Counted from the first letter of the stretch, positions 28,258 through 37,724 are shown. The stretch: DNA of 64,000 nt from QALR01 sp045646925 (GCA_045646925.1 JAZRLQ010000012.1:1-64000); one strand, 5' to 3'. Program-made: numbers and translations. Notes: generated by a model from the sequence alone, not told the origin.

Positions 28258-29400
28258 TCAATTCCAATACGGCAAATACGCCTTTGGATCGGTCGTCACG
28301 TAAACGCCGTTCTTTTTCACGCGGATCTCGAAATGGAGATGCGTGCCCGCATATGGCTTCGCTGCCGTCGGCTCGGGATTGGTTCTGCCCGTATTGCCGC
28401 TGTAGCCGATGATCTGACCGCCCGACACACGATCGCCGACGGAAACGGTTCTGCTTTTGAGGTGCGCGTAGTAAGAGCGCATGCCGTCCTCATGCTCGAC
28501 CACAACGTAGGTTCCGTAGGTCCAGAGGATGTTGTCCGTCGAAAAATAACCCTCGTCGTACGCCGCGATGACCGTCCCGCTCTTGATTGCGCAGATCGGA
28601 TCGCCGTACCAGACGCCGAAGTCAATACCTCTGTGGGAAGCGGAAAAATCCTGCGTTACCGAATAATTGTAACCGCCGCGTGACGCGTCGAGAAAAGGCA
28701 TATAATACCCCGTCTCCTTCGTTCCGATCACAATGACCATTTCCACGGGCGCGTACTTGTTATCCGAAACAAGCTCTCGGGAGATCTCCTCCCCGTGATA
28801 ATATGTAATCCGATAAACGAATTCCGTATAGCCGTCAACACCGTGGGTGCGAACGACGGTTTTTCCGGATTCGAGCGTACCGTCGTATTCGTAGCGCGTG
28901 TTAAACGCCACCGTATCGCCTCTCACGGTCTCCGTTCTTTCGGAAACGGAAGGCTTCGTTCCGACGATGATCTCCTGCGTCTCGGACGCCGTTACCGACG
29001 CGGAGAGAAGCTCTCTCGAAATCTCTTTTCCGTCTTCGTAATATACGCGATAGGTAGACACGGTGTAACCGACCTTCCCTTCTCGCAATATTATGCTTTC
29101 GTCATCATAAAGATCGTCGTCATAAATATATTTCACGTCGAACGGAATCTCGTTTTCCGTCACCGTAAGGATCTGCTCCGCGCGATCGGGAGACACGGAA
29201 TCCGTATCCGTCGCCTCCGTATCGGGATGCTGCGTACCGATCGAGTCGGAAACCGTCGTATCCTCGTACAGAGGGGGCGTTTCCGGAAAAACAGAGGAAT
29301 CCGAGCAGGAAGTAAGCTGAAGCGCCGCCGCAACAGTGGCAGCGGTAAGGAAGATCGCCTTTTTTTCACGTCTTCCGAATAAACTGTAACGATTTTTCAT
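28258..29400 (-). CDS. G5-domain M23 endopeptidase lipoprotein
   Basis: 380 aa. The N-terminal basic and hydrophobic segment ends in LTSC, a lipobox, so it is probably a membrane-anchored lipoprotein. An acidic Thr/Asp-rich linker is followed by two G5-like repeats (about residues 75-150 and 150-225; EIPFDVKYIYDDDL and TVAFNTRYEYDGTL). The C-terminal LytM/M23 domain has HRGIDFG and THLHFEIR, which carry the zinc ligands. It probably cuts peptidoglycan peptides. Start 29400 is fixed by AGGAGA and by the promoter, whose -35 covers the earlier ATG at 29466. Confidence 0.9.
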   Translation of the reverse strand: MKNRYSLFGRREKKAIFLTAATVAAALQLTSCSDSSVFPETPPLYEDTTVSDSIGTQHPDTEATDTDSVSPDRAEQILTVTENEIPFDVKYIYDDDLYDDESIILREGKVGYTVSTYRVYYEDGKEISRELLSASVTASETQEIIVGTKPSVSERTETVRGDTVAFNTRYEYDGTLESGKTVVRTHGVDGYTEFVYRITYYHGEEISRELVSDNKYAPVEMVIVIGTKETGYYMPFLDASRGGYNYSVTQDFSASHRGIDFGVWYGDPICAIKSGTVIAAYDEGYFSTDNILWTYGTYVVVEHEDGMRSYYAHLKSRTVSVGDRVSGGQIIGYSGNTGRTNPEPTAAKPYAGTHLHFEIRVKKNGVYVTTDPKAYLPYWN

Positions 29401-29437
29401 CTTTGGTAAGTTCTCCTTGTTTTGTATTGATGAGACA

Positions 29438-29466
29438 ATTATAAACCCCAAAAAAGGTTTCATCAA
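29438..29466 (-). promoter_or_regulatory. Sigma-A promoter of the G5/M23 gene
   Basis: Minus strand TTGATG, 17-nt spacer, TATAAT, 37 nt before the start codon. Confidence 0.75.
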
Positions 29467-29669
29467 TGCAAAATGATTTCCTGCAAAGGAGCATTTTTCC
29501 TGAATGCTTCATATCTTTCCTGCGAAAGATTTCCATGGAAGCAAAAACCAAGGAAAAATTTTCGGAGCTTACCGTCTCCATACAAAAATCGGACATCTGT
29601 TGCGTTCATACAGTTTCATTATACCTTATCCAAAGGAAATATTCAACAGAAAAAACAAAATTTTCTCCC

Positions 29670-29716
29670 CGAAAAAGAAAAAGTCCCGAAAACCTCGGCA
29701 AAGAGGTCTTCGGGAA
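29670..29716 (-). terminator. Terminator of the cyclophilin gene
   Basis: Stem TCCCGAAGACCTC/GAGGTTTTCGGGA with one mismatch and a 6-nt loop, followed on the minus strand by TTTTTCTTTTTC. Confidence 0.85.
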
Positions 29717-29721
29717 GCGCA

Positions 29722-30204
29722 TTATTCGTTTACGATGGTAACGGATGCCATTCTCTGAGGCTTCAGAGGCTTGTCAGACCAGTTGGTCTTCACGCCTGCG
29801 ATACGGTCGAGAACATCGAAGCCGTCGGTGAGCTTACCGAAAGCCGCGTAGGAGCCGTCGAGGTGGGGAGCATTCTGGTGCATGATGAAGAACTGGGAGC
29901 CTGCGGAGTTGGGCTGCATGGAACGAGCCATGGAGATCACACCTCTGGTGTGCTTCAGAGAGTTCGGTACGCCGTTCTGCGCAAATTCACCCTTGATCTG
30001 ATAGCCGGGACCGCCCATACCGGTGCCGGTGGGGTCGCCGCCCTGAATCATGAAGCCTGCGATAACTCTATGGAAGATAAGTCCGTTATAGAAGCCTTCG
30101 TTTGCAAGCTTTACAAAATTTTCAACGGTGATCGGAGCAATTTCGGGATAAAGCTCCAGCGTCATCGTGCCGCCGTTTTCCATTTCAATGATTGCTTTTG
30201 TCAT
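29722..30204 (-). CDS. Peptidyl-prolyl cis-trans isomerase, cyclophilin type
   Basis: 160 aa. The cyclophilin core is complete: FHRVIAGFMIQGGDPTGTGMGGPGYQIKGE, MARSMQPNSAGSQFFIMHQNAPHLDG and AFGKLTDGFDVLDRI. There is no signal peptide, so it is cytoplasmic. The active-site Arg (FHRV), Gln (MIQGGD) and Phe (SQFFI) are present. The usual active-site Trp region reads LDGSYAAFG. AAAGGA lies 10 nt before ATG 30204; an earlier in-frame start lacks a ribosome site. Confidence 0.94.
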   Translation of the reverse strand: MTKAIIEMENGGTMTLELYPEIAPITVENFVKLANEGFYNGLIFHRVIAGFMIQGGDPTGTGMGGPGYQIKGEFAQNGVPNSLKHTRGVISMARSMQPNSAGSQFFIMHQNAPHLDGSYAAFGKLTDGFDVLDRIAGVKTNWSDKPLKPQRMASVTIVNE

Positions 30205-30285
30205 AATGAAAAGATCCTTTCTTTTTATGAAATAAAATAAATTACAGTTCATTTTATCATATTACGGATACAAAGACAAGTACTT

Positions 30286-30861
30286 TTACAGTTTTTTCAA
30301 TACAATATAAGAAAAAAGATAAGTACAAAACAAAAGCAACGCAAAATTGATCCCGCTGTAAAAGAAAACATACAAAGAAAGTATCCATAGCAACGCCAAG
30401 AGGATCAGACTGCAAAAATCCGATATCACGCCGCAAACGCCCGATCCGAACAAGGGCGTCAACAAAGCGGAAAGAATTCTTCCGCCGTCCAACGGCGCAA
30501 GCGGAAGCAGATTGATCCCTGCAAGCAAAAGAGAAACGCCTCTGACCGTACCGCCGACGCCGTACGGCATATACGCGCAGAGCAGCGCGTACGCCAGATT
30601 CATAAAAGGTCCCGCCGCTGCGATCAGAAATTCTTCCGTATAGGACGAGGCCTGCGGGAGCAAAATATTGATCCCCGTCGGCATGATCCTGACAGCAAGC
30701 GGCTTCTTTCCGAAAAAAAGCGCCGCTACGGTATGCCCCAGCTCGTGAAGAAGCACGGATGAAAACACCGCGAACGCATAAGCGCGCGGAGAGGCGCATA
30801 AAAGCAGAAAAAGCCCTGCCGCCGCAAACGGATGCACAGAAAAACGATATGGCCTTTTCAA
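30286..30861 (-). CDS. M50 intramembrane metalloprotease (SpoIVFB-like)
   Basis: 191 aa from TTG 30861, which lies 9 nt from AAAGGA. Four to six membrane segments. Zinc motif HELGH in VFSSVLLHELGHTVAALFFG and the second ligand motif NLLPLAPLDGGRIL define a site-2 protease. SpoIVFB of Bacillus removes the pro-sequence of sigma-K. A SigK gene with a hydrophobic pro-sequence-like N-terminus lies in this window (49476), so a SpoIVFB role is reasonable, but other M50 proteases look similar. No CBS domain is present, unlike many SpoIVFB proteins. Co-directional with ytvI, 28 bp downstream of it. Confidence 0.82.
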   Translation of the reverse strand: MKRPYRFSVHPFAAAGLFLLLCASPRAYAFAVFSSVLLHELGHTVAALFFGKKPLAVRIMPTGINILLPQASSYTEEFLIAAAGPFMNLAYALLCAYMPYGVGGTVRGVSLLLAGINLLPLAPLDGGRILSALLTPLFGSGVCGVISDFCSLILLALLWILSLYVFFYSGINFALLLFCTYLFSYIVLKKL

Positions 30862-30889
30862 GATGAAGGTTCCTTTCCGTGATGATATT

Positions 30890-31990
30890 TTACGCCGCTT
30901 TTTCAGCATTCCGTGGGTCAGAATTCGCCCCTTTTTTGATTCCGATCAAATTTTTCATCGTCACGGCAACGAACGGCGCAAGCAACATACCGCCGATACC
31001 GAACACCTTCAAGCCACAATACATCGCCATCAACATGACGAGCGGATGGATCCCCATTCCCGCGCCAAGCAATCTCGGCTCAAAGATCTGCCTTAAAACC
31101 GTAAGCACGAGGTACAGTACGCATATACCGATTCCATACGCAATATCCTTCAATATGAAATGATAGATCGCAAGCGGAAACAGAACGATCCCCATACCCA
31201 CGATCGGAAGGCTGTCAACTGTCGCCGTGATCAGAGCAAACAAGAAGGCGTAGTCCTCCCCCAACAAAACGAATCCAAAAAACAAACCCGAAAAGGTAAA
31301 CAAAAACAGCACGAAATACGATTTTGCAAATTGAAAAGCCGTATGTCTGACGACGTCTGCCGCCTTCACGAGCAATCTCCACCGCTTCTCCGGCAAATGC
31401 GTCTCAGCAAAGCGATATAATCTTTCGTAATCCACGCAAAAATAAACCGCAGACAAAACGGTGACGATAAAAAACAGAAATATCTCCGGAACGGCGGAAA
31501 CCAGTTTTGCCGCGAACGCGGGAAATCGGGAAGCGGCAGAAACGAACAGATTCTTGATCGTATCGGAAAACGCCTGCGTCATGCTTTCCTTCAGCGCGGA
31601 AGCGCCGTTTCCCGAAACAAACGGCATCGATGAAAGCATGTCGCTCACATGACGAAAAATTCCGACGATATTTTCCAGCAAGCCCTGCTCTCCTCCAAGC
31701 GCTCCCGCCGCAAAAGCGCCGATCTCACTGACCGTCTTCCATAACAAAAAACCGAAAAGGCTCATGAAAGCGGAAACGGAAAGCACCGTCAGACTGACCG
31801 CCACGATCTTGTACGGAATCTTTAGAAACGAGGCGATCTTCTTCGACGGTCGGTACAAAAGAGACGCCGCCGTAAACGCAACCAGAAACGGAAGCAACGC
31901 CGCAAACAGATATCGAAAAAAGATCACGATCGGTATGAGCGCAAGCAAGGCGTAGAATATAAACGAAAACACCTTCTTCGGCAGATCCAT
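30890..31990 (-). CDS. AI-2E/YtvI-type membrane permease (sporulation protein YtvI-like)
   Basis: 366 aa with about eight membrane segments in the AI-2E pattern: two N-terminal helices, a helical soluble region, then FFIVTVLSAVYFCVDYERLY, the loop DSLPIVGMGIVLFPLAIYHFI and QIFEPRLLGAGMGIHPLVMLMAMYCGLKVFGIGGMLLAPF. This matches the sporulation protein YtvI subgroup in Clostridia and Bacilli. The transported substrate is unknown. The alternative TTG start at 31996 is closer to the GGGAGG ribosome site. Probably an operon with the M50 protease that follows. Confidence 0.85.
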   Translation of the reverse strand: MDLPKKVFSFIFYALLALIPIVIFFRYLFAALLPFLVAFTAASLLYRPSKKIASFLKIPYKIVAVSLTVLSVSAFMSLFGFLLWKTVSEIGAFAAGALGGEQGLLENIVGIFRHVSDMLSSMPFVSGNGASALKESMTQAFSDTIKNLFVSAASRFPAFAAKLVSAVPEIFLFFIVTVLSAVYFCVDYERLYRFAETHLPEKRWRLLVKAADVVRHTAFQFAKSYFVLFLFTFSGLFFGFVLLGEDYAFLFALITATVDSLPIVGMGIVLFPLAIYHFILKDIAYGIGICVLYLVLTVLRQIFEPRLLGAGMGIHPLVMLMAMYCGLKVFGIGGMLLAPFVAVTMKNLIGIKKGANSDPRNAEKAA

Positions 31991-32097
31991 AGACAACAGC
32001 GAGCCTCCCTTCTGTAAAACGATATAATAGAGGATATTCAGAATCGGAGGAATTTATTCCGAAAATGCGAAATTTTTCCCATTTCGTCGTTTTTCGG

Positions 32098-32136
32098 CAA
32101 AAAAATATCGCGTGGGAACTGACCCACGCGATATCG
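32098..32136 (-). terminator. Terminator of degV-fakA
   Basis: Perfect 12-bp stem ATATCGCGTGGG/CCCACGCGATAT with a 6-nt loop and a following T-run on the minus strand. Very strong. Confidence 0.9.
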
Positions 32137-32149
32137 TGATGATACGGAT

Positions 32150-33814
32150 TTATTCAACTTCTACGGAAATAATATAGTCGTAAAGAGGCTGACCGCCGCG
32201 AGCAAGAACAACTTCTGCATCGGGGGCAGCAGCAGCGATCATGTTGCAGATCTTATCCGCTTCGTATTCGGGAGCGTCTTCACCGTAGAAAATGGTGATG
32301 TACGTTGCGTTTTCCATGTAAGGAAGAAGCTTTTCGACGCATTCGGAGTTATCCGCGCCAACGGATTTGATCTTACCGCCGACAAGACCCATGGATTGAC
32401 CGTTGCGAACGGCGATACCGTCGATGTTTGCATCGCGAACCGCGTGTGTAACGGAAAGGGACTTGACGTTGCCGATCGCCTCGGACATTGCGTAAGTGTT
32501 GTCTTCTTCTTCTGCGGTTTCATCGAATGCGAGCAACGAAGCAACGCCTTCGGGAACGCTCTTCGTGTGAATAACGATGACCTTCTTTTCTTCGGAAGCT
32601 TCCGCAGCCTGCGTAGCGACCATGTCAATGTTCTTATTATTGGGAAGAACGTAAACGATCTCGGAGGGAGTCTTGTTTACGGCATCGAGGAGGTCCTGCA
32701 TACTCGGGTTCATGGTCTGACCGCCAAATACGATATTGTCCACGCCGAAATCGCAGAACATATCACGGATACCGTCACCCATGCAAACGGAAACGAAGCC
32801 GTATTTCTTTTCGGGAGCGGCGATCGTAACCTTTTCTTCCTTGGGTTCTTCGACAGGAGCGGCTTCCGTCAGAGCAGAGTGCTGATTCTTCATATTTTCG
32901 ATCTTGACGGTCACGAAGGAACCGAATGTCGTACCGATTTCGAGAACGAGACCGGGGTGATTGGTGTGGATGTGAAGCTTGATGATGTCTTCCGCGTCAA
33001 CGAATACGATGCTATCGCCGAGCTCTTCGATTCTTTCGTAGAATACGCGAGCCTTATTCTCACCGAAGAAACAATCGTATTTTTCAACGATGCATTCGGT
33101 GCAATACTGGAATTTGATATCGCCGGTATTGAAATCCGTGAAATCAGCCTTTTCGTTGATTTCTGCGGCGGGAACCTTGCCATCGTTGGATTTAACGGGC
33201 TTGCCGACCATTGCGGCGAGCATACCGCGCAAAATGGTAACGAAGCCACAGCCGCCCGCGTCAACGACGCAAGCCTGCTTCAGAATGGGGAGCATTTCGG
33301 GAGTCTGATCCAAGGTGATCTCAGCGGTTTTCAGGAGTTTTGCCATGAAGCCGGAAACGTTATCAACGTATTCATCCTTGTATTCGAGAGCATCCTCCGC
33401 GCATCTGCGCATAACGGTGAGGATCGTACCCTCTGCAGGATTCATAACGGCCTTGTACGCTTCTTCCTTACCGATCATGAACGCTTTTGCAAGAATTTCG
33501 GAATCGATGACCTCGCAATCCTTGGTCGCTTTTGCGAATCCGCGGAAGAAAAGAGCGAGGATCGCGCCGGAGTTACCTCTCGCGGAGAGAAGAACGGCGC
33601 TTGCCGCCTTTGCGGCGCAATCAGAAACGGATTCCTGAGGCTTCATGCTCAGAACGGCGCCGATGGTGAGGCCCATGTTCGTACCCGTATCGCCGTCGGG
33701 TACGGGGAATACGTTCAAGTCGTTGATCTGCTGCTTGTTGTTTTCAAGGCTGTTTGCCGCGGATACAAGCATTTCATAAAAAAGCTTGCCGTTGATAGTC
33801 TGGATGGGTGTCAT
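32150..33814 (-). CDS. fakA: Fatty acid kinase catalytic subunit (DAK/YloV family)
   Basis: 554 aa. The N-terminal DhaL-like kinase domain has NVFPVPDGDTGTNMGLT (Asp residues for Mg-ATP) and LLSARGNSGAILALFFRG. The middle domain (KADFTDFNTGDIKFQYCTECIVE, HIHTNHPG) and C-terminal DegV-like part (QPLYDYIISVE) match the FakA layout. FakA phosphorylates fatty acids held by a FakB/DegV protein. The adjacent upstream gene is a DegV protein, which supports the call. A GTG at 33820 is an alternative start, closer to the SD AAGGAAG. Confidence 0.9.
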   Translation of the reverse strand: MTPIQTINGKLFYEMLVSAANSLENNKQQINDLNVFPVPDGDTGTNMGLTIGAVLSMKPQESVSDCAAKAASAVLLSARGNSGAILALFFRGFAKATKDCEVIDSEILAKAFMIGKEEAYKAVMNPAEGTILTVMRRCAEDALEYKDEYVDNVSGFMAKLLKTAEITLDQTPEMLPILKQACVVDAGGCGFVTILRGMLAAMVGKPVKSNDGKVPAAEINEKADFTDFNTGDIKFQYCTECIVEKYDCFFGENKARVFYERIEELGDSIVFVDAEDIIKLHIHTNHPGLVLEIGTTFGSFVTVKIENMKNQHSALTEAAPVEEPKEEKVTIAAPEKKYGFVSVCMGDGIRDMFCDFGVDNIVFGGQTMNPSMQDLLDAVNKTPSEIVYVLPNNKNIDMVATQAAEASEEKKVIVIHTKSVPEGVASLLAFDETAEEEDNTYAMSEAIGNVKSLSVTHAVRDANIDGIAVRNGQSMGLVGGKIKSVGADNSECVEKLLPYMENATYITIFYGEDAPEYEADKICNMIAAAAPDAEVVLARGGQPLYDYIISVEVE

Positions 33815-33863
33815 AATCACAAATGCTTCCTTTCAATTTTTCTTGATACGGTATTTTTTGAAA

Positions 33864-34784
33864 TTATTCTTCAATAGTAGTTTCTTGTTCAGTAGTTTCT
33901 TCGGTAACGATAGCCGCCGTTTCGGATTTCTTTCCGATAAAGAATACGGCGATCGCGCCGGGGCCGCAATGCGCGCCGAACGCGGGACCGATATCGGTAA
34001 TGATCGTGTCCTTCACGTCCCATTTCGCGCGAAGCTTCATGTCAAAATTAACGGCGTCCTCCATGCAATCGCTATGGCTGATCATGACCGTGCTGTTTTC
34101 GGGATCGAAGGCAAGCTCGTCGAAGCGCTTCAGAAGCTCTTCCACAATGCCCTTTTTGCCTCTCGCCTTTCCCCACACGATCAGTTTGCCTTCTTCGTCC
34201 ACCGTCAGAATGGGTTTGATCATGAGAAGCGAGCCCACGAGCGCCGTTGCGGACGTAAGTCTTCCTCCTCTTTTCAGGAAGAAAAGATCGTCTACGGTAA
34301 ACCAGGATTGCAAACGTTCTCTGATCTCACGGAGATACGCGCAATTTTCTTCGATATCCGCGCCCTCGTCCTTTTTGAGAGCCGCGAGATAAGCCACGAG
34401 ACCGACGCCGCCGCAACCGCTTCGGCTGTCAATGCAATAGATTTTTCTTTCGGGGTATTCCGCCAAAAGCTCCGTTGCCGCCAAAAGACCCGCATTGAAG
34501 GTACCGCTGAGTCCCGCGGACATACCGATATAAATAATATCGTCGCCGTTCTCGAGCGTTTTCACAAAGCAGTTTTTGAACGACTGCATATTGATCGCGG
34601 AGGTGCGGATCATCTTTTTTTCGCGTAGCTTTCTATAAAATTCAAAAATATCAATTTCGTTGGAAAGAATGTTTTTTTCGCCTTCGATATGAAGATTGGT
34701 CGGAATGATCTCGATCTGATACTGCTCGATCAAATGCTCAGGCAGATTACAACCGAAATCGCAGATGATTTTATAACTGTTCAT
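33864..34784 (-). CDS. DegV family fatty-acid-binding protein (FakB-like)
   Basis: 306 aa. N-terminal DegV fold (KIICDFGCNLPEHLIEQYQIEIIPTNLHIEG), the fatty-acid pocket motifs RTSAINMQSF and IGMSAGLSGTFNAG, then KRGGRLTSATALVGSLLMIKPIL and GAHCGPGAIAVFFIGKK at the C-terminus. FakB proteins present acyl chains to FakA for phosphorylation and use in phospholipid synthesis. It is 49 bp upstream of fakA on the same strand, forming a complete FakAB pair. The Thr/Glu-rich tail (TEETTEQETTIEE) is low complexity. Confidence 0.9.
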   Translation of the reverse strand: MNSYKIICDFGCNLPEHLIEQYQIEIIPTNLHIEGEKNILSNEIDIFEFYRKLREKKMIRTSAINMQSFKNCFVKTLENGDDIIYIGMSAGLSGTFNAGLLAATELLAEYPERKIYCIDSRSGCGGVGLVAYLAALKKDEGADIEENCAYLREIRERLQSWFTVDDLFFLKRGGRLTSATALVGSLLMIKPILTVDEEGKLIVWGKARGKKGIVEELLKRFDELAFDPENSTVMISHSDCMEDAVNFDMKLRAKWDVKDTIITDIGPAFGAHCGPGAIAVFFIGKKSETAAIVTEETTEQETTIEE

Positions 34785-34924
34785 TGCGGTTCCCTTTCTT
34801 TACTGTTAAAATCGACTCCACCGTCAAAATCAGCTCCGACGGAAGGCGAAACTTCAATTTATACTGTATTTTTTATATAAACTAAAAATATAACGAATGT
34901 AAAAACGAAAAAGGGACAGCTTTT

Positions 34925-35869
34925 TTAAAATTTTTTATTTTTTTCTTCAAAAATCTGCATTGACAGAAAATCGAGGATATCCTGCCATACGATTTTCTTA
35001 TCGATCTCGTTCAGTATTTCGTGGCGCATACCGGAATAGAGCTTGCGTGAAACATCCGTCACGCCTTCGGCGATCAACGCGGCGTAGACCTCTTCCACGC
35101 CTTTTCCGTAATTGCCGACGGGGTCCATATCACCCGATACGAGCAAAATGGGAAGATCCTTTCGGATGCCTGCAAACCAATCTTTTCGGTTGGAAGCACT
35201 TTGCAGACGGATCAGATCGCACATGGCGGCAACCGTAAACGAAAACTCACAAAACGGATCGCCGTCGCGCTTTTCCAATTCCTTTTCGTCGCGGGTCAGC
35301 CATGCGAACGGATGGTCACTGTTCATTCTCTTATTATAGGAAGAAAATGCGACCGCCAGAACGAATTTCGAGACGAACCGCTCCCCTCGTACTTTTCGGA
35401 TGATCCGAGATACGATCAATCCGGGAAGAGAGAGTGGATTTTTTCCGCTCGTTCCCATCACGATCAACGCCCGACATACGTCCGGATACGCTTGCGCCGT
35501 CAATCGCGCGATGAAGGAGCCCATACTATGCCCCATAAGGAAAAACGGAAGCTCCGGATAATCCGATTTGATCGTGCATCCGAATGCATAAAGATCGTCG
35601 CACACGATCCGATAGCCGTCCTTTTTTGCGAAATAACCGAAGTCGCCATCCGACTCGGCGGTTCGTCCGTGGCCCAGATGATCGTGTCCGCATACGATGA
35701 ATCCGTTTTCCGCAAGATACGTCATGAAGGGCTCGTATCGTCCGATATGCTCCGTCATACCGTGCGCGATCTGCAGGATCGCCTTCGGATGCTCGGGAAC
35801 GAATACGACACCTCGCAAAGTATGTACGCCGTCAGTGGAGAGAATGTCTTTGTTTATTTTTTGAATCAT
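34925..35869 (-). CDS. Alpha/beta hydrolase, monoacylglycerol lipase-like
   Basis: 314 aa. Serine hydrolase of the Hydrolase_4 family. HGMTEHIGRYEPFMTYLAENGFIVCGHDHLGHGRTA is the monoglyceride lipase/lysophospholipase signature; nucleophile Ser115 in MGHSMGSFIA; catalytic Asp in SGDMDPVGNYGKG and His in YSGMRHEILNE. Cytoplasmic, no signal peptide. It follows glpK by 12 bp, so the operon would release glycerol from monoacylglycerols and phosphorylate it. The free fatty acid could feed the FakA/DegV pair encoded immediately downstream. Confidence 0.88.
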   Translation of the reverse strand: MIQKINKDILSTDGVHTLRGVVFVPEHPKAILQIAHGMTEHIGRYEPFMTYLAENGFIVCGHDHLGHGRTAESDGDFGYFAKKDGYRIVCDDLYAFGCTIKSDYPELPFFLMGHSMGSFIARLTAQAYPDVCRALIVMGTSGKNPLSLPGLIVSRIIRKVRGERFVSKFVLAVAFSSYNKRMNSDHPFAWLTRDEKELEKRDGDPFCEFSFTVAAMCDLIRLQSASNRKDWFAGIRKDLPILLVSGDMDPVGNYGKGVEEVYAALIAEGVTDVSRKLYSGMRHEILNEIDKKIVWQDILDFLSMQIFEEKNKKF

Positions 35870-35881
35870 AGCACCACCGTC

Positions 35882-37378
35882 CTATTCTTCCTGCTCGGAG
35901 TGATAGATCGCGGTTTTGACCGCTTTTTTCCATCCGCGCAGATTCTTCGCTCTCGTTTCCTCGGACATGGATGGTTCGATCATATCGGACTCTCTGCCGA
36001 GAGAAGAAAGCTCCGCTCTGTCCTTCCAGAAGCCTCGGTACAGTCCCGCCAAAAATGCCGCGCCGAGCGCCGTCGCCTCTGCGTCCTTAAACCTTTGCAC
36101 CTGAATATTCGAAATATCCGCCTGAAATTTCATAAGAAACGGATTTTTGGAAGCGCCACCGTCCGCCTTCAGCGAACGCATGGGAATTCCGACGGCTTTT
36201 TTCATCGCGTTCAGAATATCCTCGGTCTGATAAGCCACGGATTCCAAGGAGGCGCGGATGATGTGATTTTTTCCGCTTCCTCTCGTCAGCCCCGTGATCA
36301 TGCCCTTGGCTCTCATGTTCCAATACGGAGCGCCGAGTCCCACGAACGCGGGTACGACGTAAACGCCGCCGTTATCGACCGTCTTCTGCGCGAAATAAGC
36401 GGAATCCTCGGAATGACGGATCAGCTCCAGCTCGTCACGCACCCATTGGATCACCGCGCCGCCGACGAAAACACTGCCCTCCAGCGCATATTCGGGAGGC
36501 CGTCCCTTTTCCGTTGCCGCAAGCGTGACGATCAACCCCTCGTCGTTGGGGCGGGGCGTACAGCCCGTATTCATGAGAAGGAAGCAACCCGTTCCGTACG
36601 TGTTTTTCGCGTCGCCCTCGTCAAAGCAAGTCTGCCCGAAAAGCGCCGCCTGCTGATCCCCCGCGACACCGCAGATAGGGATATCTTCCCCAAGAAAATT
36701 GACGAAGCCGTAATCGTCCGCGCTCATTCTGACCTCGGGAAGCATGGAACGTGGGATACCGAAGATCTTCAGCAATTCCTCGTCCCAATCGCACGTATGA
36801 ATATTGAAAAGCATGGTTCTGGAGGCGTTGGTAACGTCCGTTGCGTGAACCTTTCCTTTCGTCAGATTCCAGATGAGCCACGTGTCCATCGTGCCAAACA
36901 GAAGCTCTTCGCGTTCGGCGGCTTCTCTCGCACCCTCTGCGTGATCAAGGATCCAACGGATCTTGGAAGCAGAGAAATAAGCGTCGATGGGAAGGCCCGT
37001 CTTCTCTCTGATCAATTCACCGTAGCCATCGCTTTTCAGCTTTTCGCAAAAATCGAGCGTCCGTCGGCATTGCCAGACGATCGCGCCGTGGACGGGACGC
37101 CCCGTATTCTTATTCCAGACGACAGTCGTTTCTCGCTGGTTCGTGATCCCGATCGCTTCGATCTCATCGGGAGCAACTCCCGCGGAAATGACCGCCTCCG
37201 TCATGACGGCGTATTGCGCGGCGTAGATCTCGCTCGCGTCATGCTCGACCCATCCTGACTTTGGATAGCGCTGGGCAAATTCCTTTTGCGCCTTGGAAAC
37301 GATGCTGCCACTGCGGTCGAAAAGAATCGCTCGCGTACTCGTCGTACCCTCGTCAAGCGCAAGAATATACTTCTTCAT
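35882..37378 (-). CDS. glpK: Glycerol kinase
   Basis: 498 aa, usual length. Makes sn-glycerol 3-phosphate. FGGY-kinase motifs: LALDEGTTSTRAILFD (ATP/Mg), WQCRRT, DTWLIWNLT, GVAGDQQAALFGQTCFDEGDAKNTYGTGCFLLMNTG and LKADGGASKNPFLMKFQADI. A seven-G run near the ATG includes the ribosome site. First gene of glpK-lipase, with its own promoter at 37414. No glycerol facilitator or GlpP antiterminator was seen nearby. Confidence 0.97.
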   Translation of the reverse strand: MKKYILALDEGTTSTRAILFDRSGSIVSKAQKEFAQRYPKSGWVEHDASEIYAAQYAVMTEAVISAGVAPDEIEAIGITNQRETTVVWNKNTGRPVHGAIVWQCRRTLDFCEKLKSDGYGELIREKTGLPIDAYFSASKIRWILDHAEGAREAAEREELLFGTMDTWLIWNLTKGKVHATDVTNASRTMLFNIHTCDWDEELLKIFGIPRSMLPEVRMSADDYGFVNFLGEDIPICGVAGDQQAALFGQTCFDEGDAKNTYGTGCFLLMNTGCTPRPNDEGLIVTLAATEKGRPPEYALEGSVFVGGAVIQWVRDELELIRHSEDSAYFAQKTVDNGGVYVVPAFVGLGAPYWNMRAKGMITGLTRGSGKNHIIRASLESVAYQTEDILNAMKKAVGIPMRSLKADGGASKNPFLMKFQADISNIQVQRFKDAEATALGAAFLAGLYRGFWKDRAELSSLGRESDMIEPSMSEETRAKNLRGWKKAVKTAIYHSEQEE

Positions 37379-37413
37379 ATACGGACCCCCCCTTTTTACA
37401 GTTTGATAATTAT

Positions 37414-37442
37414 ATTATAACGCATAATGCGAAAAAATGCAA
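37414..37442 (-). promoter_or_regulatory. Sigma-A promoter of glpK-lipase
   Basis: Minus strand TTGCAT, 17-nt spacer, TATAAT, 35 nt before glpK. Divergent from the riboswitch promoter 113 bp away. Confidence 0.75.
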
Positions 37443-37554
37443 AACTTTTTTAGTGATTTTCTTTGTATTCATGTAAATGTTTTTCTCCTATTTTTGTCAT
37501 ATTGACGAAATTCAAGTTTTTGTTCCAAATGAAGAAACAAAAATTCGTAAAAGA

Positions 37555-37583
37555 TTGACAACGGAGTCGTTTTATGGTATAAT
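37555..37583 (+). promoter_or_regulatory. Sigma-A promoter of the riboswitch-mntP transcript
   Basis: TTGACA, 17-nt spacer, TATAAT, perfect. Transcription would start just before the aptamer at about 37590. Confidence 0.85.
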
Positions 37584-37590
37584 AAATTCT

Positions 37591-37679
37591 ATGAGGGAGT
37601 AGCGAGCGCATACTTTTGCGTAACAAGTCAACATACTGACCGTTTTCGGTCTGGCTTGTTTTCAATTGCGAGACTCATG
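37591..37679 (+). promoter_or_regulatory. yybP-ykoY manganese riboswitch aptamer
   Basis: The closing stem ATGAG/CTCAT encloses GGGAGTAGCGAGCG (loop L1 core GGAGTAGC), the middle helices (AACAAGTCAACATACTGACC and pairing GGTC...GGCTTGTT) and the second conserved loop TTGCGAGACTC. These two loops form the Mn2+ site in the family. It precedes mntP, a manganese exporter gene, the classic target. After it, AGACTCATGTA can pair with TACATGGAGTCT (37671-37706) as an alternative fold. Confidence 0.92.
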
Positions 37680-37724
37680 TATAACTGCGAAGTGTACATG
37701 GAGTCTTTATATCCCGATCGACGT

